Below are positions 52,290-63,913 of a stretch of DNA of 64,000 nt, piece by piece. Source of the stretch: Branchiostoma floridae (Eukaryota; Chordata; Leptocardii; Amphioxiformes; Branchiostomatidae); contig NC_049986.1 of NCBI RefSeq assembly GCF_000003815.2, forward strand, positions 20,804,611 through 20,868,610. The letters run 5' to 3'. The translations under genes and the position numbers were made by a program. How positions within the stretch are numbered: the first letter of the stretch is position 1; each line of letters starts with the position of its first letter. Below the pieces are notes generated by a model. The model was not told where the DNA came from. It saw only the letters and a program-made list of their open reading frames with translations, and did not search any database.

Positions 52290-53132
52290 GGCCATGTTGA
52301 TTTGATTATATGGATGACATCCTCTTGGAACTCCAAAATTGATGCGAGCGAGCGAAACAAAAAAAAGTTTGGCCAAAAAAAAATTTGCCTTCAGTATGAA
52401 ATCTAAGTGGTCAGGAAGGTTGAACATAGGACTAAAAAGACATAGTATGGTATAACAACACTTAGGTGTACATTGTACAGCTGCAAACCATTTTTTTCTT
52501 GGACCGATCCAATAAAAACAGACCTGAAAAAAATCAGTGGAACGGGTTTTGCCAATTAAAAAATAGACATGTTGGCAGGCATTTGGGGTCTTACCAGGCC
52601 AAGAAGACAACAACAGCGAAGTCAAGTAGAGTTTAAAGTCATTTGTACTCAGTTTCTACAGTCAAAGGTACAGAGACAGAATTTATTACATGGAGATGAG
52701 ATTTTAAAATGGGAGTCAGATAATATAATCCACCAAACAGATTCCTTTGTAACATAATTGACCATTGTTTTGAGTATTGCCAATTCTCAAGTTTCCACAT
52801 ACAATCAGGTTCAGGTCCGGATCTGGCAATGATCCTCTGGACCTGAACAGGACCTATTATTTTCTGTACTGGTACCTACCCCTACTGACAATATTTTTTT
52901 TTTAAATTCTGTCCTTTCACATCTTATTCTTTGACTTTAGATTTATTTTAGCATTCTATGGCATTAGTTATATGTTTTTGGATACTTTTTTTTTCAATCT
53001 ACAGCATATATGTTTTCATTTTATAGCTGCTTTGCACAATTTACCATGTGGTTAAAAACCTTTTTTTTTTTGGAAACGGCCGAAAATTGGTGCGAGCGCG
53101 GATGTCATCCATATAATCAAATCAACATGGCC
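52290..53132. mobile_element. PIF/Harbinger-like non-autonomous element
   Basis: Ends GGCCATGTTGATTTGATTAT and ATAATCAAATCAACATGGCC, with inverted similarity of about 33 bp that runs on to GGATGACATCC / GGATGTCATCC. It is flanked by TAA on both sides (52287-52289 and 53133-53135). A 3-bp TWA duplication and GGCC-type ends fit PIF/Harbinger. The 843-bp body has no transposase. It is inserted directly into the end of the Mutator-like frame at 53122-53658. Confidence 0.7.
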
Positions 53133-53658
53133 TAAAGCTGTCTTCCAAAGTCCATATGCTAATGAGGTAAAACCAAGATTTGTACCCGCATCCATCACAC
53201 ACCAGAGTCTGGGATGTAGCGAGCCTTTTCTTACCTTCACCACTGGAAGACGCCCTGACCAGCAGCTCCTTACAGAGTACACCCTCTTGGCTGTCATGCT
53301 CTCTCTGTGCCTTCGCACATGCCTTGACAGCTAGCCCTGCATGCCAGATCCTATATCCCACCACCTGATCCCCGTCTTCTCCTGGACCATCCTCCATGTA
53401 GGGGGCCATCTGACCACAAGTTGCCTTGCTACGAGTAGGACGGAGCAGCATGGGCCTTCTCTCCTCCCGGATGACATCTCTCTTGCAAATGTTGGCATTA
53501 CCCTGCCTGTCTCTCTCCTCAAGCAGTGCGAAATCATCCTCTGTAGGTCGTAAGTAGGTGGGACGTGTACCTTCGTCCTTTTCAAACTTCAATCCCTTGT
53601 TCCATGGCGTGTTTTTGGCCTTGAACTGGCCGCCATGTCGTAGCTTTTTACGTGGCAT
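53122..53658 (-). pseudogene. Truncated Mutator-like transposase N-terminus
   Basis: The frame starts MPRKKLRHGGQFKAKNTPWN and continues through an acidic linker to GYRIWHAGLAVKACAKAQRE, CKELLVRASSSGEGKKRLAT and a zinc-knuckle-like CDGCGYKS. This arrangement (short basic leader, a GYRI block, a C..C pair) resembles the N-terminal part of the animal Mutator-like transposase domain. The frame runs into the inserted element at 53132, and its last three codons come from that element's terminal repeat. The catalytic part is absent from the window, so this is a broken copy. Recognition is from memory of the family and not certain. Confidence 0.5.
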
Positions 53659-53788
53659 GGTGATGGCTCGTCCTGACAGTGTGACCTTCCTCTCTGAATG
53701 ATTGTCACCTGCAGCAATGTGTGATTTCAGGTATATGTGAATGTCTGCCCTTTCACTCTCAGTTTATTGTTAGATCAGTTTATTGTTA

Positions 53789-54151
53789 GGCCACACCGAT
53801 TTAATTTCTTGGTTCACGGATTCGCTCGCTCCTATTTTTTGGGAAAAAAAATAAAAATAAAAATTACCACTCACCAAATTTTCACCATTAATGAAACCAT
53901 TCACCAACTTTCTGGTGTAGCAAATTGGCCTTTGTATTATAAGCTCCTTAAAGTGTGGGTACAGGTGCTGTTACTGTACAAAAATAGTGTTTTTGTACTT
54001 TTTTCAAGCTGAAAACTTTTTTTCTTTATGTTTTGGATTAGCCGTTACCTTTACCCCAACCATTTTACAATTTTTATTTTTATTTTTTATGCTCTCGCTC
54101 CATATTTTTTATGAAAAAATCCGTTAACCAAGAAATTAAATTGGTGTGGCC
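53789..54151. mobile_element. Second PIF/Harbinger-like non-autonomous element
   Basis: Ends GGCCACACCGATTTAATTTC then TTGGTTCACGGATT, and AATCCGTTAACCAAGAAATT then AAATTGGTGTGGCC. The arms extend about 90 bp to CGCTCGCTCC / CTCTCGCTCC. It is flanked by TTA on both sides. It is 363 bp without coding capacity. Together with 52290-53132 it brackets the Mutator-like fragment. Confidence 0.8.
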
Positions 54152-54154
54152 TTA

Positions 54155-55147
54155 TGCATTGTTATATGAAACATAGCCAAGTACTAGTGGGGGGGGGGTG
54201 TCCATGTGTCACCAGGTGTACTTCCCAGCAGGGGAGGGGAGGGGCTGGGAAAGGAGAGCTTAGACTGTTTATTTTACTTCAAACATGCTATTTCTTGGGA
54301 CCTGAGCAAGACAGAAGTGTCGTGACATCATACTAGTGCCTGTCAGGGCCACATTTCAGCAAAAAATGAAAGAAAATGGTGTGTGTATGAAGTAAAATGA
54401 GCTTTGATCTACTTTTAGCATGTTAAAAGTGCCTAAAAACAAAAAAATCATCATTTCAAGAACAAATTTCTGGGCTCTATCACTGCAGAGACAGTTACCG
54501 TGTGTCAGGATGGACAGCTTTTGGCAATTCTAGCCCTGTTTCTACCACAATGCTTGATAACAGCAGGTCAGCTTCTGCTAGTATATTCACTGTTTCCTAG
54601 CCCTCCTGGCCTGCGGAAGATGCCATTACACCTGTCATATAAGTGTGTGTCACGGGGTCGTAAATCATTCAAATTCTTTCATATCTGGGATACTATATCA
54701 CAACTCTTGTCCCCATTGTATGATGGTAGTTTTATTGTTAAATTCTCAATGTTCGCTCTGTGAAGGGGATCCGCCAGCCATCCGCCATGCAAATTGATGG
54801 TGGTCGAATGTAGTTCAGGGCCTAAAACTTTCAGATTTTTTTTCTTGGAAAAATGGGTAGAAATTCTGGCAGTTTTGAGGTCAATGTGACTGGGGAGGGT
54901 TTCTACTTTCTGATTATGGCCAAAAAGCTGAGTTTTTGTGGTTATCAGGGGATATGAAGTTGGGACTATTTCCTTGTTGTGTAAGGGTCTGTTAACGTTC
55001 CCTTGGTGGTTAGGCGTTTGAGGGGGTGGTAGGGTTTGGGGGTATTTTTCTGCAAATTATGCCGTATGATTTCTAATGACAGTGCATGGGATTTTATCAC
55101 AGCTGATATGAGGGTAAGTTTGTAACGTCAGAAAGGTGAGTTATTGG
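54155..55147. other. Non-coding, nothing recognised
   Basis: Short frames only. A G-run at 54189-54200 and AT-rich DNA; no repeat or RNA gene that I can support. Confidence 0.35.
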
Positions 55148-55158
55148 CACTGTCTTTC

Positions 55159-55914
55159 AGTATGCCTAAACACCACAAACGAGCACAAACGAGCGCAAAC
55201 GAACGCAAACGGGTCTATTATGCAGTGTTCATGGGACATTGGCCTTGTTTGACGCTCTAGATACACTGTCTGTACACTGCCTGTGCAATATTTCATAAAA
55301 AACACGGCAAATTATAAATATTTACCCGTTTTTTTTATATAGTTATTCCGCTTGTTTCAAGTTCGAAGGGATTTCTGGCCACCATCTTGGATCATCCGTT
55401 TTAGGGGTCTGGATGGGAAAATTGCACTTTGGCACTATAGTTGGGTGAATGAGATTATCTTCAAAGTTAGGGAGATGAAGAGCGATAGCTCTGATGTCGT
55501 AGCAGTGGTTTTTGACATTTTTTAGCTAGGGTTATGGGTTGCGAGACCGAGAGCGAAGCGCGAGTGTCGAGTGGATTTTTGACATTTTGATTATTCCGCC
55601 GTGGATTTTTGACATTTTTTAGTTGTCAAAAGCGCCTGCGCCAAGCCACGAAGGTACTTTCTAAGTAAATGAGGTACCGACAATTTCCCCATCCAGACCC
55701 CTAACACGGATGATCCAAGATGGCGGCCAGAAATCCATTCGAACTTGAAACAAGCGGAATAACTAAAAATAACTGGTAAAAACTGGTAATACTTTGCCGT
55801 GTCTTTTAATCTATCATTGCACAGACAGTGTATCTAGAGCGTCAAACAAGGCCATTGTCCCATGAACACTGCATAATAGACCCGTTTGCGCTCGTTTGTG
55901 GTTTTGGGCAGACC
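55159..55914. mobile_element. Long foldback element with 11-bp target duplication
   Basis: The element is 756 bp with arms of roughly 230-260 bp (about 55159-55425 and 55680-55914). Pairs of matching landmarks are CCACAAACGAG / CTCGTTTGTGG, GGGTCTATTATGCAGTGTTC / GAACACTGCATAATAGACCC, CTAGATACACTGTCTG / CAGACAGTGTATCTAG, and ATCTTGGATCATCCG / CGGATGATCCAAGAT. The same 11 bases, CACTGTCTTTC, stand immediately outside both ends (55148-55158 and 55915-55925). Long arms plus a 9-11 bp duplication are the signature of Mutator-like elements. No transposase frame is present in the loop. Confidence 0.85.
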
Positions 55915-56260
55915 CACTGTCTTTCTGTGCCTTTATGTACACATTTCAATGTGCCAGGGCTTGGCTGGCGTCTCCCCTGAACAGAGTGTACGATTCTGCC
56001 ATATGATTTCAGTACTGGCAAGGAATCGGACATAGAAAAACACGACCCATTTCAGAACTTTACAAATAACTTTACACACCGATGACCTAATCTCTCACAC
56101 ACGAATGACCAAACGCAGAAACATTACTGAACCCAAACGCAAGGACATAACTGCACCCAAGGGAATTGCGCTATCTGGAAAGAAAAGGAGGTTTCCTTCT
56201 AAACCTTAAGGCTAATCAATTACGCCGCTCTCGAAAAAAAGATTAATGGGAACATCTCAA

Positions 56261-56935
56261 CTTTTCCACTTTACACTTTACAGATACGGCATCTTACTTT
56301 TTAGCACACAGGCCCGGAAAAAAATCGAGGCTGTTTTTCGAAAGCTTACATTTACACTTTACAGACACGGCTCATTAACCACCGGGGTTGACTGACAAAA
56401 GCTTGCGACAATGACCCACCACTCTCAGTCAGAGAGTCCAAATCTTTCACTTTACACTTTACACTTTACAGACACGGCATCAGCTTAGCACACAGGCCCG
56501 GAAAAAAATCGAGGCTGTTTTTCGAAAGCTTACATTTACACTTTACAGACACGGCTCATTAACCACCGGGGTTGACTGACAAAAGCTTGCGACAATGAAC
56601 CACCACTCTCAGTGAAAAACGGGGCTTTTCCCAAATCTTTCACTTTACACTTTACACTTTACAGACACTGCATCATCTTAGCACACAGGCCCGGAAAAAA
56701 ATCGAGGCTGTTTTTCGAAAGCTTACATTTACACTTTACAGACACGGCTCATTAACCACCGGGGTTGACTGACAAAAGCTTGCGACAATGACCCACCACT
56801 CTCAGTCAGAGAGTCCAAATCTTTCACTTTACACTTTACACTTTACAGACACGGCATCAGCTTAGCAAACCCCACTGGCCCTGAGAAAAAAAGGCTGTTT
56901 TCCCAATTTTACACTTCACTTTACAGACACGGCAA
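56261..56935. repeat. Satellite, ~185-195-bp unit, 3.5 copies
   Basis: GCACACAGGCCCGGAAAAAA begins units near 56303, 56487 and 56681, and a partial one lies at about 56865. Each has TCGAGGCTGTTTTTCGAAAG, GACACGGCTCATTAACCACC, GACAAAAGCTTGCGACAATG and a sub-repeat of CACTTTACACTTTACA that varies in number. Copies are almost identical, so expansion is recent. Confidence 0.92.
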
Positions 56936-59900
56936 CGTAACGTTCGAAAAATGGCTTGATTTTTTTAACCTCCTTGATTTGACCGAGATATACGCAGCTC
57001 TGCACACACACACACACACAAATTATACTAGACACTGGCTTCCTCCTTAGTAATCGTGGTAATGTGGAAATATACTTTTAGGCCGTGGTACCGATGGATA
57101 CGTAAAAATGCCAATATACTTGATATCTAGCGCACAACAAACCTTTGTTTACAAAATTTAAAAAGCACCTACATTTCGTCCAATCAAAATAACTAATAAT
57201 TACTATAGTATTTTACTCTAAAAATAAAGCTGAGAACGTGTACATGCTTTTGTGAGACTCTTCTTTTGTGTGACCTGCGCCTGGCACAGTATGTTGAACA
57301 AACTTAAATGTTTTCATTATTCTATCCCCTATGTTCTGAGCGAGACGGAGTTACACTCAGCATGGCTGGCCTTTCAAAAAACTTTGCACTTTTAACAGAT
57401 GTCGACAGATGGCGCAGTGGCCAATTGACTCGTTGTTCCTGTTGTTTATCAGATAACATCAACGGTTCAGTTCACTGTTCATCCTTTGTGTCACTATTGC
57501 TTCGCATGACAGAACAAAGCAAATCACCGTTTCCATATTAACGTTATATGTACCTGTACACCTATGTTATTACCGTTCGGGTATTCATTTATTTTATTTT
57601 ATTTATTGGTTTGGCTGTTCAGAACACACAGACAGGGGTGCCCAACAGAGGGGCTAGCCCTGCTGACAAAAACAGACACAATACATATTTCTAAGTTCAT
57701 AAAGGATGGGAATGAAAACGAAAAAGAAAATTTCTATATGCATGGTGTAGGATGACATACATGTTATCTATAATATAATGGAATATATAACATCACTTGT
57801 CAACAACAATACAAACATGTATTTGCAATGAGAGGTCAGGGTCTGTATATACACGTGTATCATGTCAGACCATGCGTAAGGGTCGCCTAGAGTTCCCACA
57901 GTTTTCTTCGGAAGGGAGCAGTGGAGGTGGCTCTCCAGGTATTCCAGAGTGCTGTTTTTATTCATTTATGTATTTATTTTATTTATTGATCTTTGGTATT
58001 CATTCAATTTGTGAGCCTGGCAGGAAACACGTTGGTGCAAGCGGCTAAATCTGTTATCCTCTCCTTTTGTTGATCATTTGTTATTATTTCCAGCAAGGAC
58101 GTCCTTGTTTCCAGGCAACGTTTATGTAAATTGCAAGGGAGTGCCAAATTTGCCGGAAATGAAAAGTGTTGGCCACATTATCAGAATTATTTTTTCACAA
58201 TGTCAACTGTAGACTATACTCTCATGCCTGGCCGGGAGACATCAAGATTTCGTTACAAAGTAGAAAGCCCGAACGCCTGAAAAAGTAATCCACCGCGGCA
58301 CTCTGCAGTACCAAACAAAAACATCCAACTGCGCACATCGCATTAGCATACCGCTACCGCAGCTCTGGGGTGACGTAACCATTGGCACATGCGCCTTTGT
58401 TTGTTTACTTTGAAACACCTGTGTAGCCTGTTGCCTAGAATAAAAACAAGGCTTTAAACCATTGAAAGCCTTTCTTGGTGGGATTTTATGCATGTGAAAT
58501 CTGGGCATTTTGGGAGTGGCTGCCTTAGGAAAGACCCTACACTTGTAGAATTAGTTGTAAAAAATGACCTTTCTCGATCGAGGGGGTTTCCGCACCCCCC
58601 TAAAATAGTGGTATCGTCGCTAGAATGCTGTTTTCAGCCAAATGGGCCAATCCAAGGGCTCTAATTAGGGGTGTGTACCAAAAGATTAGCGGTATAGAAA
58701 TTCTTGCAAATGAATTTGCTGAGACTGGACATAGTAGGCTATCATTTGAAGGTAAGTTTGTATGGCTTGAACTTTTTATTCTTGAGATAATTGCATATTT
58801 GTTTCCTCAACTTTCCCATTGGAACGCATGGGAAACGCATGTATTACTGGGAGAAATTCTAATGGCATCGTCTCCCCCTCTGCTGCCAGCTCTGCTGGCT
58901 TTCTTCACTTGTCATGTGATTAACGATAGCACAACAACGTAACAGACAAAACATTCTAATTATCACAGAATTTGACAGAAATGTTTAGAATTAACACAAT
59001 GATCTTGAATAAAGCAAAATATTTTATTTCACCCTTTTGATGGATTCTGAGCGTTTTTCGTAATTTATGTTTTACCTTTGTGTTTGAATGCGGTGTGCTC
59101 ACAGCTCGTCTTTGAAACTCTCTTTCATACGTCATGCGGCTGCTGAGGACATAAATTATTTTTGACTTCAAGTTTCTGATTTGCCTAGTGACTTTTGTAA
59201 CGCCGGCTTTCTCTCCTGTGTACTGGGTTGCCACGACACCCATGGCGTAGGAATAGGTATGTAATGGTTACTACTATTTTGGGTAAAGTTATGCTTGGGG
59301 TATTTTCACGAAATTATTAAAAGGGCCGTGGGAGGGGGGCAGCCATGTGGGCAGCAAATTCTTAATTCAAAGGATCCACATTCTACTTTTCGTCCTCACT
59401 TATCCCGGAAGCCATCTAACGTTACATTTCAAATATCATGAAGGTCCATCTACTCGTTCCCAAGTTATTCCTCCTTTCCACAAATGGGTATAGTTTTGCT
59501 CAGTGATCCAGGCTTTTGTAAACTTCGCAAGGGTGACGCCCAGTAAACCTTTCCTTTGTTCTTGTGTGCGTCACATCCCCTTGCCCCGACACGTGTGTTG
59601 TTGCACCAAACTTCTATTCGTAACGGTAACCAATCAATCGTTCCAATTTAATTTTCCACCCAGTTCTTCCAATCAATTCTACATATTGGTTCGCGCACCG
59701 GCTCGTTAGTCAATCGTAGCCATGGCTGTGTGGTTTCTGCTTTGCCTGTGAAGTTTTGCCTATTTTTGTGCTGTTTGTAGCCCCCACATGTTCTGGTAAT
59801 TTTTTCCCGGCCGTCCCAATTATTGCTTAGCTAGTTTGTTGGCCTTTTGAGGGTTTCGTGTGTTTAGTGCTCCACAGGCAGTCTCCTCTACTCATTTTTT

Positions 59901-60368
59901 AATGTCCTGCTGTTTGGCCGCCAAATTTTGCTTCTTTTGTACGGGACAGAGTTGCATTTTCATATTTTTCTTTATGCTTCTAATCTAAATTTCTACTATT
60001 TGGGTGGCGTGGATCCAGTCCTCAGAAGATTCTCAGAACACTGCAGCCCCTTTCCCAGGCCTGCCCTCTGTCTGTTATCTGAAACTGGCATTGCCTCCCA
60101 CTGCCCCATATTTACCTTTACTGAGGGTAACATTTCGAACCTGTTTCGAAACTGTTTTAATCACTCATAACATTAATTTTGTGAGATTGCAAAATATCTT
60201 TTTCTTTCCAGATGTGACACCAAAAAAAGGCTATGGTCAGCAGGTTTTATTACTGTTCGTTGTGAAATAGGAGACATTTCTTTTCCTAGACCTAACCACA
60301 CACAACCTTGAAGGTGTCCAGGTATCCATGTATTTGCTTAATGTACACTATGTTTCTGTCACTCCCCA
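56936..60368. other. Non-coding, with remnants of repeats
   Basis: No gene recognised. A CA run lies at 57005-57021. Part of a MITE family A body (GAGACATCAAG followed by ACAAAGTAGAAAGCCCGA) lies at 58229-58273. TTTATT-rich segments at 57580-57612 and 57955-57985 each neighbour a similar phrase, which may be two retroelement tails. The open frames have no domains. Confidence 0.35.
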
Positions 60369-60479
60369 GCCTGAATCAACGGAAGAACTAAACCCACACA
60401 GAACTGTGTGAGGGAGCTGAAAAGTCTTGGCCTTCCCCCAGACAAAGGACATAACGTCCTTGCCCAGACCTACAGCTGG
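60369..60479 (+). other. Candidate 5' exon of the cysteine-cluster gene
   Basis: Bounded by the acceptor CTCCCCAG and the donor CTG|GTAAGG. Spliced to 60989 it reads in frame ... NCVRELKSLGLPPDKGHNVL then AQTYSC-MSDKKK, but there is a TGA at its beginning in that frame and no ATG, so it is either leader sequence or a coding exon with a different true 5' border. Confidence 0.4.
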
Positions 60480-60988
60480 TAAGGATTGTCTTGTCATTTT
60501 CTTGTCAAGTCTTTGATAGTGGTAAAATGTTTCCTATATCTTTGCATCGTTTGGGATTGGGTCGGAGTTTGTCCTAGGACAGTTCCCGATTTCAATCTGT
60601 ACTACATAGAAGAATCACCAATTGTCCTAGGGCAGCTCCCGATCGCAGTCTGTTTCCTCTATCTTGGCATCATTTGAGTTTGGTCCAGGTCCTACGACAA
60701 GTTTCCCATATCTTAGTAACATTTTGGATTGGGTCGGAGTTTGTCCTGGGACAGATCCCGATCAATTTCTACTAGTAGAATCGAAGATTGTCCTAGGCTA
60801 GATCCGATCGCAGCCTGTCCTTGGACCAACTCCGATCGTGATCTGTCCTTGGACAATCGGCAATTCTACTTGAACGTGATCTCAACTGTGACATAAATAT
60901 ATATCATTTTCTAAACATATGTACTATGACCCCTTCTAACAGTGCATAGACTAGATTTATGACAGTGTTTCTTCTTTGTTCAGTGCAG

Positions 60989-61645
60989 TATGTCTGACAA
61001 AAAGAAGCCACGGCTGTCCATAGCGGAAAGAGCGGAAGGTCTACGCAAGAGAGCCGATGAGCAGAAGAATGTCACCAATCTCGTCACTACCCTTCAACAG
61101 GTCAATCCAGATAACACCAGCCCCAAAAATGCAATCTCCATACTCGTTGCCAAGTTCGGATACCCTGCATTTGAGCAAGCCCTGGAGCTGGAAAGGAGTG
61201 TACCAATGACAATGCCAGATTCCATGCGTGAATCCCTGTTGTTGAAGTTCGCTACAGATTGTGGATTGCAGAACTTTCAGGACATTCACTGTGTAGTAAA
61301 AAGTTTCCCAGAACTCATCAAGGTCAACTCTGATCCAGCCAATGTCAGAGTATTGGTTCCTCCCACAGACATATGCTTAAGAGGATGCACTGACCTTTCT
61401 GGGAACCCAGGCAAACTGACCATTCACGACCCTGCAAAAGACGTGACTTATCACAGTCTAGCTGGCACTTCTACAAAGAAGAAAGTAACATTGAGATGTC
61501 GAAAGTGCAATACCAATTATGGTTTTGCTATGTATGGGGATTCCGTGACTGGATATCGTTTTTACACAGAGGAGCGGTTTGCTGTGGAGGCATCCAACTG
61601 TACTTACATTGATAGACGTCTTTACAACTTTCAGTTGTCATTAAG
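60989..61645 (+). CDS. Cysteine-cluster protein resembling KDZ-transposon-associated CxC5, 5' part
   Basis: Acceptor TTGTTCAGTGCAG, then ATG one base later at 60990, then 218 residues to a donor AAG|GTTAGT. The N-terminus is basic and helical (MSDKKKPRLSIAERAEGLRK). A helical middle follows, then LVPPTDICLRGCTDLSGNPG, CRKCNTNYGFAMYGDSVTGY and RFAVEASNCTYIDRRLYNFQ. Two CxxC/CxxxC pairs spaced around a beta-rich segment, with a tyrosine-rich end, resemble the CxC5 cysteine cluster found beside KDZ transposases. Further exons are not found before the window ends; a MITE lies just inside the intron. It may therefore be part of a KDZ element or a domesticated derivative. Assignment is from pattern memory. 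Confidence 0.5.
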
Positions 61646-61665
61646 GTTAGTCTGTTGTACACTGT

Positions 61666-61990
61666 CAGGGCTCGAAATACCACCTGCATATGCAGGTTAG
61701 TGCAGGTAACATTGGAGCTGGTCAAATATTTCTGGTGTCTACCTGCACTGGCCCATGTACTGGGTTTTATACATAAATGTAATATAATGTAGGTTTACAT
61801 GGATTGTTATTAGCTGCATTGACTGTTAAATACCTATAGAGTGTCGAAAAAAAATAGCAATGGTTCAACAATTTTAGTATGATCCATACTTCCTAAGTTC
61901 AGAGTGGTGCAGGTAAAATTTGTTTGGTGAAGGTAATTTTCAATGTTACCTGCACCAGTGCAGGTATGCAGAAAAAAGTATTTCGAGCTC
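61666..61990. mobile_element. MITE, hAT-like ends
   Basis: CAGGGCTCGAAATAC at the left and GTATTTCGAGCTC at the right are inverted repeats; sub-terminal copies of ACCTGCA / TGCAGGTA occur at both sides. CAGGG tips are common in hAT elements, but I cannot define an 8-bp target duplication. It lies 20 bp inside the intron that follows the cysteine-cluster exon. Confidence 0.6.
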
Positions 61991-62063
61991 TTATTATGGA
62001 TGGTCAAAGCTATTGTCAACACCCTGCATGGTGTCAGGCAGTGATCTAACCTGAGAAAAATTA

Positions 62064-62694
62064 GACCCCGTTCACACTAAAAAAAAATCATTCGGATAAA
62101 ACTTTTACCCGAATAAAGTTTTTTCTATCCAATCCGAAATTGCGTTCACACTGCTCTTAGGGAATCCAATTAATGCGCCCTTGAGGTCTTATCCGAATAA
62201 AAAACTTTATTCCTAGTCAATGGATTTTTAGACTTCATGCTCCACAATACCTATATATTATGGAGGTATCTTTATAAATGTCCTTGTTCTTATTGACTTT
62301 CCCTTGCATCTCCTCCTATCCCCAGATGGAAATGAGCAGCTTTGTCTGTTCCGGGGTCCACTTGACAAATGATGAAAATTTACTTTTCTTTTTACTGAAC
62401 AAACTCATCTTTGATTGTATTACATTTTTATTTAGTTGCATCCTATTCACTTAATGTGAATGTTATCCACTTGTGCGTTCACACTGCCCGAATCGGACAA
62501 ATTGGACTCCCCGCGGTGCAGTTCTATCCACTTGCCCCAGGTCCATCCAACTCCTCGAGGTGGTTCGTGAAGGTTTTGTTCTGTCGAAATCCAAGTGATT
62601 TGAGAGCGCTCACACTGCAAAAACTTATTTGGATCGAGTCGTTTTATTCCGATAACATGTTTTATCCGAATCGTGAAAAAGTGTGAACGGGGTT
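62064..62694. mobile_element. MITE with CCCCGTTCACAC ends
   Basis: Left GACCCCGTTCACACT, right AGTGTGAACGGGGTT, flanked by TTA on both sides (62061-62063 and 62695-62697). GTTCACACTG and TCCGAATAAA / TTATCCGAAT motifs recur within. No coding capacity; the TTA duplication again suggests PIF/Harbinger. Confidence 0.7.
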
Positions 62695-62697
62695 TTA

Positions 62698-63442
62698 ATC
62701 TCTCAAGAGAGCTGTCCCTCCCCACTTCTGTGGTTACATTTACTAGTATTAATGCTAAATGGGGGCATGAAGTGACAAACATCTGAAATATGCCGTGGTC
62801 AGCTCACGATGTAATGTGTCATATTCACCTGCATACATAACTGTAGCTGTGGCGGGTGCTGTATGTCTTCTTATGCACCTTAAGAGCAAGATTTCTTCAC
62901 GTTTTTGCTTGCTGTGACATTTATGTTTAGCCTTGAAAGTCATAAATTATGAATGATTTATACTACAATTTAAACTACAATTTTACAAATTTACAAAATA
63001 GAAGGAAGGATTATTTTTATTGAAAACGAAAATGCCCACTCTTTTAAAAATCACTGATTGTGTCGTGAGAGGGTTAGCATTTGGTTGGGAATCAGTATGA
63101 TTCGGCAGTCTGTGGCTAAAGGTCAGGATGGTTGGGAATAGGTCAGATGGCAATCAGGATACGGGAGCAAGTCATTTACTGGTGGCGAGATGGTTGGGAA
63201 ATGTTTGGGACATGTTCGGCGCTAAATGATAAGCATGACCTAAACTGTCCTGACAGCTCCCAAACTACTGTTGCCCTGAGTCGGCTGGTGTCTGGGAGCT
63301 AAATTCGGCTATGTGTAACCTAGGCATAACATATGTGCATTTGTTTTACATTTTACATCTATTTTTTGTTTCCACTAACAGCCAGGCCTCTGTTTGGGAA
63401 TGTGACTATTCAAGTGCCAAGCCCTTTTTACCTGCTGACGGC
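62698..63442. other. Non-coding, nothing recognised
   Basis: No gene or repeat that I can support. GGTTGGGAA recurs three times between 63080 and 63200. Confidence 0.35.
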
Positions 63443-63447
63443 TTTAA

Positions 63448-63913
63448 GGGGGGCCTAAACCTTTTTTTTTAAAGCATTCTGCGATATTTTAGATACACCA
63501 AAAAGTCCAGTTGTTACCTGTTTTACGATAGTCCACCATATATAAGCGTTTCCACAATATTTGAACTTCGTGCGGCTGCCGTTCGGTTGTCGAGCCCGGG
63601 GAAGTACTGCGACCTTTGACCTCTTTGACGTATTCCGACCTCCATACTGCTAATTGCGCCACTACGTTATACCACATCTTTGTCAGACTCTAGATGAAGA
63701 GTTTACAAGTTATGGTCCACATTGGCAAGTCCTGGATTGAGAAAGCCGGATTGGAAAACTCTTTGTATACGATAAGTTCCCGCACAGTCAAGATGTGTGC
63801 GAGCTGGGGCAGATTGGCGGTCGGATTATGTCACAGGGGTCAAATAAGTAAAAACTTGCCTTTTTGGTGTATTCAAATATTGCAGAATGCAATAAAAAAA
63901 GGTTTAGGCCCCC
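63448..63913. mobile_element. MITE with GGGGGCCTAAACC ends
   Basis: Left GGGGGGCCTAAACCTTTTTT and right AAAAAAAGGTTTAGGCCCCC are inverted, and similarity continues inward (GCATTCTGC..ATATTT / AAATATTGCAGAATGC, then ACACCAAAAAG / CTTTTTGGTGT), about 60 bp in all. TTTAA stands on both sides (63443-63447 and 63914-63918). The 466-bp body carries no transposase. Confidence 0.8.

Noticed and set aside
55159-55914. A CRISPR-like or viral inverted repeat
   Set aside because: There are no spaced direct repeats; the symmetric arms and 11-bp target duplication identify a transposable element.
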